This document shows, piece by piece, positions 1 to 5,139 of a stretch of DNA of 5,139 bases. The position numbers and the translations under genes are program-made. How positions within the stretch are numbered: position 1 is the stretch's first letter; every line of letters starts with the position of its first letter. The stretch lies in assembly GCA_030152675.1 (NCBI GenBank), contig JASLIY010000112.1, positions 1-5,139 of the forward strand, read 5' to 3'. The notes beneath the pieces were generated by a model. That model saw only the letters and a list, made by a program, of their open reading frames with translations. It ran no database searches and was not told the DNA's origin. The DNA comes from Acinetobacter sp. Its GTDB lineage: Bacteria > Pseudomonadota > Gammaproteobacteria > Pseudomonadales > Moraxellaceae.

Positions 1-1227
1 CATATCTGGACGTTGACCATGTGCAATCAGCTTCTCACAAATGGTTTCCAAGCCCACCAAGCCCATATACAGCACCAAGGTTTGGCGCTCATAGACCAGT
101 TCTTGCCACGGCAATTCAGGCGAACCTGCTTTGAGATGCCCGGTTAGAAAACGCACGCTTTGTGCATAATTACGATGGGTGAGCGGAATCCCAGCATAAG
201 CAGAACAGCCCGATGCTGCAGTAATGCCTGGCACCACCTGAAAATTCACCCCTGCCGCACTCAGCTCTTCGATCTCTTCACCGCCACGCCCAAAGATAAA
301 CGGATCACCGCCTTTAAGACGACAGACACGTTTGCCTTGTTGCGCGTACTGCACCAATAAGGCATTGATACCTTCTTGGGCCAATGTGTGTTGATCGCGT
401 GCTTTGCCGACATAGACTTTTTCAGCATCGCGACGACACAGATCCAAGATCGGATCGGAAACCAAACGGTCATAGATCACTACATCGGCTTGTTGCATCA
501 AACGCAAGGCTTTGAGTGTCAAGAGTTCAGGATCACCCGGCCCAGCCCCCACCAAGTAGACTTCACCCTGTGGGGTTTTCCACTCCGCGAGTGCCTGCTG
601 CATGGTCTGCTCAGCCCGTGCACACTGATCATGAAAGACCTGTTCACGCAGTGGGCCAGCATAGAGATTTTCCCAAAAGATACGCCGTTGATCTGGGTGT
701 TGAATCTGCTGTTTCACCCGTGCACGCCATTGACCTGAAAATTCAGCCAACTTGCCCATGCCTTGCGGAATCGAGGTTTCAAGCTGAGTTCTGAGTTGTC
801 GAGACAACACCGGTGACGTGCCATTGCTGGCGATCGAGATGACCAAAGGTGAACGGTCCACGATGGCAGGAAACATAAAACGACAATGTGGTGGATCATC
901 AACACTGTTGACCAGCACATTGTGTGCCTCACAGTATTGAAACACCTGCTGATTGACCTGAGCATCGTTGGTCGCTGCAATCACCAAGCGAAATGCCGAC
1001 AATGGATAAGCCCCAAAGCTGAGATCGGGGTCGAACTTGGCTGGTCGATATTGTCCATCATGCTGTTGCAGCAGCTCAAGCAATTGATCATCAATCTCGG
1101 GGGCCAACACATGCAGCACTGCGCCAGCACGTTGAAGGAGTTGCGCCTTGCGATAGGCGATGCGCCCCGCCCCGACGATCAAACACGGTTGCCCGTGTAA
1201 TTTTAACGAAATTGGAAAAATATCCAC
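1..1227 (-). CDS. cysG: Siroheme synthase CysG, 3' end beyond window
   Basis: Trifunctional enzyme of siroheme synthesis. The C-terminal half methylates uroporphyrinogen III to precorrin-2 using SAM; the N-terminal half oxidises precorrin-2 to sirohydrochlorin with NAD+ and inserts iron. Siroheme serves sulfite and nitrite reductases. I read 409 codons open to the left edge; E. coli CysG has 457 residues, so about 50 C-terminal residues lie outside. Visible parts: dinucleotide-binding GAGRIA at 19-24; NSVD with Asp110, matching E. coli Asp104; SNGTSPVL with Ser134, matching the phosphoserine Ser128; a central dimerisation region at about 115-215; then the methyltransferase from 221 with VGAGPGDPELLTLKAL, YDRLVS (Asp253), VGK (Lys275), GGDPFIFGRGGEE, PGITAASGCSAY, PLTHR and YMGL (Met388). 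The start is GTG at 1227: an in-frame TAA lies at 1240-1242, with AAAGGA 8 nt upstream. It follows serS after 73 bp. No broken residues are seen. Confidence 0.97.
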   Translation of the reverse strand, partial: MDIFPISLKLHGQPCLIVGAGRIAYRKAQLLQRAGAVLHVLAPEIDDQLLELLQQHDGQYRPAKFDPDLSFGAYPLSAFRLVIAATNDAQVNQQVFQYCEAHNVLVNSVDDPPHCRFMFPAIVDRSPLVISIASNGTSPVLSRQLRTQLETSIPQGMGKLAEFSGQWRARVKQQIQHPDQRRIFWENLYAGPLREQVFHDQCARAEQTMQQALAEWKTPQGEVYLVGAGPGDPELLTLKALRLMQQADVVIYDRLVSDPILDLCRRDAEKVYVGKARDQHTLAQEGINALLVQYAQQGKRVCRLKGGDPFIFGRGGEEIEELSAAGVNFQVVPGITAASGCSAYAGIPLTHRNYAQSVRFLTGHLKAGSPELPWQELVYERQTLVLYMGLVGLETICEKLIAHGQRPDM

Positions 1228-1235
1228 GAGCTCAA

Positions 1236-1241
1236 TCCTTT
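1236..1241 (-). promoter_or_regulatory. Ribosome binding site of cysG
   Basis: AAAGGA on the minus strand lies 8 nt before the GTG codon at 1225-1227. The in-frame TAA stop at 1240-1242 overlaps it, so no longer reading is possible. Together these fix the unusual GTG start. Confidence 0.75.
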
Positions 1242-1255
1242 AATACGACACGACC

Positions 1256-1289
1256 AATGAAAAATGCGGTGATTACCGCATTTTTCATT
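1256..1289 (-). terminator. Hairpin terminator between serS and cysG
   Basis: This is a perfect inverted repeat: a 15-bp stem (1256-1270 with 1275-1289) and a 4-nt loop at 1271-1274. The minus-strand RNA has a GCGGU/ACCGC core followed by UUUUUCAUU, so the U-tract forms part of the stem, as in many bidirectional intrinsic terminators. It begins 11 nt after the serS stop and ends 14 nt before the cysG Shine-Dalgarno. It should end much of the serS transcript; any cysG expression from the serS promoter would have to read through it. Termination efficiency cannot be judged from sequence alone. Confidence 0.75.
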
Positions 1290-1300
1290 CACTCAACATA

Positions 1301-2584
<1,284 letters not shown>

Positions 2585-2626
2585 TCAGAAAAAAACTGAA
2601 TATAGTGTAAGCGCTTCACTCTAAAA

Positions 2627-2655
2627 AATATAGTGATCTGACACATCCTGACCAA
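2627..2655 (-). promoter_or_regulatory. Candidate serS promoter
   Basis: On the minus strand, TTGGTC (2650-2655) is followed after 17 bp by TATATT (2627-2632), a good -10 with only half a consensus -35. Transcription would start near 2620 and give a leader of about 48 nt before the ATG. A second TATATT at 2599-2604 lacks a recognisable -35. This is a pattern match only; the alternative is read-through from the upstream lipoprotein gene. Confidence 0.35.
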
Positions 2656-2660
2656 ATTGC

Positions 2661-2699
2661 CCCATCCTGCTGCTCAATATACAACTGCAGCAGGTTGGG
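2661..2699 (-). terminator. Imperfect hairpin after the lipoprotein gene, possible terminator
   Basis: The arms 2661-2673 and 2687-2699 pair at 12 of 13 positions (CCTGCTGC with GCAGCAGG, one mismatch, then CCCA with TGGG), with a 13-nt loop. It lies 46 nt past the lipoprotein stop and just before the candidate serS -35. The minus-strand RNA has only AAUUU after the stem, so it lacks a proper U-tract. It may be a weak or Rho-assisted terminator, an RNA stabilising structure, or a regulatory dyad near the serS promoter. Confidence 0.35.
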
Positions 2700-2713
2700 T
2701 GCCCCCCTTCATG

Positions 2714-2744
2714 CTGAACAATGCAAGAGGGATATAGTGTTCAG
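2714..2744. repeat. 7-bp inverted repeat directly after the lipoprotein stop
   Basis: CTGAACA (2714-2720) and TGTTCAG (2738-2744) are perfect inverted copies separated by 17 nt, starting one base after the stop codon of the lipoprotein gene. On the transcript this could form a modest 3' hairpin upstream of the larger one at 2661-2699. A 7-bp match at this distance may be chance. Confidence 0.35.
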
Positions 2745-2745
2745 A

Positions 2746-3672
2746 TTATTGCGCTGCATATTGCGGGAGGCTCGGTAAATACTCAGCTTTGATGAATTTT
2801 GCTGCATCGATATAGGACAAGGTCAACTCAGGCATACCTTCTGCATAAGACGCCAACTCATACAGTGGATAAACAAATACGATGCCATTTACCCCATAGT
2901 AATAGTTATCACTGAGCTGCAACTTCGCTGGCTCAATCTGATGATCCCCCAACCAAGTTGAATTCTCTTCATAGAGTTGCTGCAGCAGCTTGGCTTCAAC
3001 ATTGGGTTTGAGAATGTCGCTAAGCGCCAGTTTCTTCTGATTTTTCAAATCAAAATGCACATATTCATTATGTGACATGCCATGTGCCGCACCGGGATCA
3101 TAGACATAGCTTGAGATTTCAAAGCTGGCCAAATTGTAGTTCTGATTGAGATAACGAACATGAATCAAACTTTCACCCACACCCATCGGATGATCTTTTT
3201 GCAACTCAACTGCTTGGCTCGCAGCTTGGGGAGTTGTTTCAGTCACAGGCTCGCTCGAGGCTGAGCCAGCAACTGCACTTGCAGCTTGCTGAGTCGTCGC
3301 AGTCGCAGCAGTAAACGCATTTGGTAAATCGGTTTTGATTCGTTTTAGAAAATAAGCATCAATCCAAGGCTGGTTGCTCTGCACGGTTTGTAAATCATAA
3401 TTGGTGCACCCAGACTCATCACAAAACTGTTTTTTTGCCCCATCCACAGCAACCACTTTGGCTTGTAGCAAAGCCACAGCCCCATTTGCGCTCTGCGTTT
3501 GGCTTTGAGATTGCTCAGTGTCAGATTTTTTTTGGCAGGCGCCCAACAACAACGCCACGCTACATAGGGCAAGCACACCGTAGCGACTTTTGTGCATTGC
3601 TTGCGGCAGGCTTGAGCCTGTAGATGGCTGCATGGATAGATTGATCTGCTGATCACTATGCTGCTGCTTCAT
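2746..3672 (-). CDS. Predicted lipoprotein with DUF3298/RsiV-like domain
   Basis: Protein of 308 residues with no assigned function. A hydrophobic segment (31-43) ends in the lipobox LGA-Cys46, so it should be lipidated at Cys46; KKS follows, with no Asp at +2, which suggests the outer membrane. The n-region before the hydrophobic core is unusually long (about 30 residues). Met26 (MHKSRYGVLALC...) would give a textbook signal peptide, but only the ATG at 3672 has a good Shine-Dalgarno (AAGGGGA). Residues 70-120 hold a Cys84/Cys89 pair; 121-157 is a linker rich in Ala, Thr, Ser and Gln with a duplicated TTxQAAS; about 165-295 resembles DUF3298 as in RsiV, with GAAHG (194-198), FDL..QKKLALSDIL and FVYPLYELASYAEG (266-279). 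RsiV is a Bacillus anti-sigma factor that senses lysozyme, but the lipobox and lack of a cytoplasmic domain argue against that role here. It lies between lolA and serS, with its own likely promoter. Confidence 0.9.
   Translation of the reverse strand: MKQQHSDQQINLSMQPSTGSSLPQAMHKSRYGVLALCSVALLLGACQKKSDTEQSQSQTQSANGAVALLQAKVVAVDGAKKQFCDESGCTNYDLQTVQSNQPWIDAYFLKRIKTDLPNAFTAATATTQQAASAVAGSASSEPVTETTPQAASQAVELQKDHPMGVGESLIHVRYLNQNYNLASFEISSYVYDPGAAHGMSHNEYVHFDLKNQKKLALSDILKPNVEAKLLQQLYEENSTWLGDHQIEPAKLQLSDNYYYGVNGIVFVYPLYELASYAEGMPELTLSYIDAAKFIKAEYLPSLPQYAAQ
3221..3308. repeat. Internal duplication in the lipoprotein linker
   Basis: The 28-bp units 3221-3248 and 3281-3308 match at about 22 positions and are exactly 60 nt (20 codons) apart. 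They encode TTPQAAS and TTQQAAS, both followed by a short Ala/Val stretch. The shared reading frame and flexible composition suggest the linker grew by in-frame duplication, so its length may vary between strains. Confidence 0.6.
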
Positions 3673-3680
3673 ATCGAAAT

Positions 3681-3687
3681 TCCCCTT
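3681..3687 (-). promoter_or_regulatory. Ribosome binding site of the lipoprotein gene
   Basis: AAGGGGA on the minus strand lies 8 nt before the ATG at 3670-3672. Codons 14 and 26, the other ATGs before the hydrophobic core, have no comparable purine run upstream. This supports the long N-terminal form. Confidence 0.65.
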
Positions 3688-3718
3688 ATGCTTTCATACG
3701 TTATGCTCAGCATCATAC
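3686..3718. repeat. Imperfect direct repeat in the leader of the lipoprotein gene
   Basis: The plus strand shows TTATGCT-T-TCATAC (3686-3699) and then TTATGCT-CAGCA-TCATAC (3701-3718): the same two half-sites with spacers of 1 and 5 bp. The second copy contains the dyad ATGCT-C-AGCAT (3703-3713). The block runs from the candidate -10 to the Shine-Dalgarno, so it could be an operator or a leader RNA element. The function is unknown. Confidence 0.55.
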
Positions 3719-3740
3719 AAAGCTGCCATCAGGATTGAAA
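3712..3740 (-). promoter_or_regulatory. Candidate promoter of the lipoprotein gene
   Basis: On the minus strand, TTTCAA (3735-3740) is followed after 17 bp by TATGAT (3712-3717). The -10 matches five of six consensus bases; the -35 is weak. Transcription would begin near 3705, inside the repeat block, with a leader of about 33 nt. The terminator of lolA just upstream makes an independent promoter likely, but this exact site is a guess. Confidence 0.35.
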
Positions 3741-3804
3741 TTAGAATATGTATCTCAAGCTAAGCCTGCCTGATGATCGCTGAGCTCCTACTGCCCCCCA
3801 AAGA

Positions 3805-3842
3805 CACTAAAAAATAAAAAAGGCAACCTTGTGGTTGCCTTT
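3805..3842 (-). terminator. Intrinsic terminator of lolA
   Basis: AAAGGCAACC (3819-3828) pairs perfectly with GGTTGCCTTT (3833-3842) around a 4-nt loop. On the minus strand the stem is followed by a T-rich tract broken by one A (down to 3805), the classic intrinsic terminator form. It lies 49 nt past the lolA stop and should isolate lolA from the lipoprotein gene. Confidence 0.9.
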
Positions 3843-3891
3843 GGCGTTGATCACATCAGTACGCGACGCAATCGCGAATAGGGCGTAAGCC

Positions 3892-4587
3892 TTATTGCTC
3901 AATAATGTCGGTGCCTTTCGGTGGCGTAAAGTTGAATGTGCTGGCCGGAATACTCGGGTTCACTTTCACATTCTTAAAGCGCACGCTGGTGGTTTGACCC
4001 AATGAATCTTGCAAGATCATCAAGCTCGGCGCTTTGTTGGCACCAAAACTAATGGTCAAATTTTGAAATGCAGCTTCTTTGTTACGCGGATACAAGGTGT
4101 AATAGGTTTTGCTTTGATCCGGTTGAGTCACGCGATAGGCTTGCATGATCTGATTGGTATTTCCAGAAAGTAACAATGCCGGCGTATTGGCGACTTGGTC
4201 ATCAAGACTTTGACGTACAGCTTGTTGTAGATCTGGATCATAGATCCATACAGTTTTACCTGAGGTGACGATGGTCTGTTTGGCCGGCGTCTTGGTTTCC
4301 CAATAGAACTTGCCCGGACGTTCGACTTTCATCTCACCGATAAAAGTTTGGTTCATGTGCTGTGCACCCAAGCCTTTTTGCTGAGCAGGCTTGCTGGGAT
4401 TGGTGACTTTGGTGGTTTGCTCAAACTGAGCCGATAAACTTTTGATATTGCTCAGTTGGCTGACTAGGTTTTTAGTCGCTTGCTGTTCAGATGCTGCTGT
4501 CGCCGCAAACACGGTACTGCTCATCGCAGGCATCAACATCGCTGTACCTAACACAGAGACTGAGAGTGTTTTAAACAACGTATTCAT
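3892..4587 (-). CDS. lolA: Outer-membrane lipoprotein carrier protein LolA
   Basis: Periplasmic chaperone that accepts mature lipoproteins from the LolCDE exporter in the inner membrane and hands them to LolB at the outer membrane. It has 231 residues; the E. coli precursor has 203. A cleavable signal peptide covers about 1-29 (hydrophobic core 9-22, likely cut near VFA-AT). Family features follow in order: LSNIKSLSAQFEQT (45-58), GEMKVERPGKFYWE (84-97) with Arg90 in the position of the functionally important Arg43 of mature E. coli LolA, IVTSGKTVWIYDPDLQQA (106-123), ALLLSG, LYP, LQDSLGQTTSVRFKNV and the C-terminal FNFTPPKGTDII (218-229). Part of the extra length is a Gln/Lys/Gly-rich loop at 62-82 between the first two conserved blocks. 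The ATG at 4587 has AGGGG 7 nt upstream. The gene is flanked by terminators on both sides, so it is probably transcribed alone. Confidence 0.95.
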   Translation of the reverse strand: MNTLFKTLSVSVLGTAMLMPAMSSTVFAATAASEQQATKNLVSQLSNIKSLSAQFEQTTKVTNPSKPAQQKGLGAQHMNQTFIGEMKVERPGKFYWETKTPAKQTIVTSGKTVWIYDPDLQQAVRQSLDDQVANTPALLLSGNTNQIMQAYRVTQPDQSKTYYTLYPRNKEAAFQNLTISFGANKAPSLMILQDSLGQTTSVRFKNVKVNPSIPASTFNFTPPKGTDIIEQ

Positions 4588-4614
4588 AGATAGACCCCTA
4601 AGCTTAAATAAAGT

Positions 4615-4644
4615 TTTATAGCGCTAAATTTAGATCCATCTTAA
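4615..4644 (-). promoter_or_regulatory. Candidate lolA promoter
   Basis: On the minus strand, TTAAGA (4639-4644) is followed after 18 bp by TATAAA (4615-4620). Each is a partial match to the sigma-70 consensus. Transcription would begin near 4608, giving a leader of about 20 nt that includes the AGGGG Shine-Dalgarno (4595-4599). The surrounding AT-rich DNA offers other -10-like hexamers, so the site is tentative. Confidence 0.35.
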
Positions 4645-4696
4645 ACTATATTTTGCTGCTAATAATTGGGAATATAAGCAGTTTTGTATTGTTATG

Positions 4697-4732
4697 AGTT
4701 CGATCTGTTGAACTTTCTCCATCATCATGGAG
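4697..4732. repeat. Two adjacent inverted repeats upstream of lolA
   Basis: AGTTC (4697-4701) and GAACT (4710-4714) form a 5-8-5 dyad. Immediately beside it, CTCCAT (4717-4722) and ATGGAG (4727-4732) form a perfect 6-bp stem with a 4-nt loop. They lie about 50-90 bp upstream of the candidate lolA promoter and downstream of the rpmA terminator. Neither has a U-tract, so they are not terminators. They could be operator sites; function unknown. Confidence 0.4.
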
Positions 4733-4775
4733 TGTCTCACAAGTTTTAATTTTCAGGACGGGACAAATTTTACAC

Positions 4776-4810
4776 AAAAAAAAGCCCATGCAATATGGGC
4801 CTTTTTTTTT
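4776..4810 (-). terminator. Intrinsic terminator of the rplU-rpmA operon
   Basis: GCCCAT (4784-4789) pairs with ATGGGC (4795-4800) around a 5-nt loop, flanked by eight A on one side and nine T (after one C) on the other. The minus-strand RNA therefore ends in the hairpin plus U8. It lies 28 nt past the rpmA stop. The symmetric A/T flanks would also let it stop plus-strand transcription. Confidence 0.92.
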
Positions 4811-4838
4811 CACTAGAAACTATATCGTTCGCGAGAAC

Positions 4839-5096
4839 TTATACAGTTTCAACAGTAACGTAGCGACGGCCAAATTGACCTTTCACTTCGAACTTGATCA
4901 CGCCGTCAGCAGTCGCGAACAAAGTATGGTCACGGCCCATACCTACGTTTGCGCCTGCGTGGAACTCAGTTCCACGTTGACGAACGATGATGTTACCAGC
5001 AGTCACAGCTTGACCACCGTACATCTTAACACCTAGCATTTTTGGGTTTGAATCACGACCATTTCGTGTCGAACCACCGGCTTTCTTGTGAGCCAT
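4839..5096 (-). CDS. rpmA: 50S ribosomal protein L27
   Basis: Large-subunit ribosomal protein whose N-terminal arm reaches towards the peptidyl transferase centre and helps place tRNA. The 85 residues match the E. coli length exactly. The start [16 protein letters not shown], followed by [21 protein letters not shown] and [17 protein letters not shown], is diagnostic. There is no N-terminal extension of the kind that is cleaved in Firmicutes. The ATG at 5096 is preceded by AGGAG at 8 nt. It follows rplU after 17 nt and ends before a strong terminator, so it is the last gene of the rplU-rpmA operon. Confidence 0.99.
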   Translation of the reverse strand: MAHKKAGGSTRNGRDSNPKMLGVKMYGGQAVTAGNIIVRQRGTEFHAGANVGMGRDHTLFATADGVIKFEVKGQFGRRYVTVETV

Positions 5097-5104
5097 GTCT
5101 CTTA

Positions 5105-5109
5105 CTCCT
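5105..5109 (-). promoter_or_regulatory. Ribosome binding site of rpmA
   Basis: AGGAG on the minus strand lies 8 nt before the rpmA ATG, in the short gap after the rplU stop. It is the strongest Shine-Dalgarno in the window, as expected for a highly expressed ribosomal protein gene. Confidence 0.85.
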
Positions 5110-5114
5110 CGTAA

Positions 5115-5139
5115 TTAGCCTGCAATCGTCGTAATTTTC
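5115..5139 (-). CDS. rplU: 50S ribosomal protein L21, C-terminal end only
   Basis: Only seven codons and the stop are inside the window; they read KITTIAG then TAA (5115-5117). This resembles the C-terminus of L21 (E. coli ends VKITGISA), and rplU directly upstream of rpmA is the near-universal bacterial order. The call rests on the short tail plus context, and the rest of the gene lies beyond the right edge. Confidence 0.85.

Noticed and set aside
376..738. 120-codon plus-strand open frame
   Set aside because: It lies wholly antisense to well-conserved cysG codons, has no promoter or ribosome binding site I can support, and encodes nothing recognisable.
1..1227. cysG as a truncated pseudogene
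   Set aside because: The frame is open to the window edge with all catalytic motifs intact; the missing end is due to the window boundary.
3727..3775. CATCAGG/CCTGATG inverted repeat with a 35-nt spacer
   Set aside because: A 7-bp match so far apart in a 219-bp gap is easily chance, with no supporting element.
4630..4728. Possible 32-codon minus-strand reading frame upstream of lolA, beginning with three Met codons
   Set aside because: It has no clear Shine-Dalgarno, its N-terminal Mets come from the CTCCAT/ATGGAG dyad, its composition is not convincing, and it overlaps the likely lolA promoter.
4788..5036. 82-codon plus-strand open frame over rpmA
   Set aside because: It begins inside the rpmA terminator and runs antisense through all of L27; no coding signal of its own.

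Overview
This window reads as an ordinary chromosomal stretch of a gammaproteobacterium. It is most likely Moraxellaceae and probably Acinetobacter. That placement is an inference from the protein sequences (SerRS, LolA, L27, the L21 tail), the moderate GC content and the gene order; no search was run. Every gene lies on the minus strand, so transcription runs from high to low coordinates.

Layout in transcription order: the last seven codons of rplU (L21) at the right edge; rpmA (L27), 17 nt after the rplU stop; a strong intrinsic terminator; a 251-bp gap that probably holds the lolA promoter; lolA (periplasmic lipoprotein carrier); a strong terminator; a 219-bp gap; a lipoprotein gene with a DUF3298/RsiV-like C-terminal domain; a 173-bp gap with dyads and a likely serS promoter; serS (seryl-tRNA synthetase); a perfect 15-bp hairpin; and cysG (siroheme synthase), which runs off the left edge about 50 residues short of its usual end. 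No gene-free stretch exceeds 300 bases. I see no rRNA, tRNA, CRISPR array or insertion sequence.

The genes are mostly separate transcription units rather than one operon. rplU-rpmA is the classic ribosomal pair. LolA ferries lipoproteins across the periplasm, and the next gene encodes a predicted lipoprotein that could be a LolA client, though this shows no specific functional link. serS and cysG are only 73 bp apart with a hairpin between them, so cysG may depend on read-through from serS. The order lolA-(rarA)-serS-cysG is known from pseudomonads; here the DUF3298 lipoprotein occupies the place where rarA would be expected.

I found no convincing new biological system. The points most worth a second look are the uncharacterised lipoprotein (long N-terminal extension, internal duplication, Cys pair, repeat-bearing leader), the serS/cysG hairpin, and the structured serS and lolA upstream regions.
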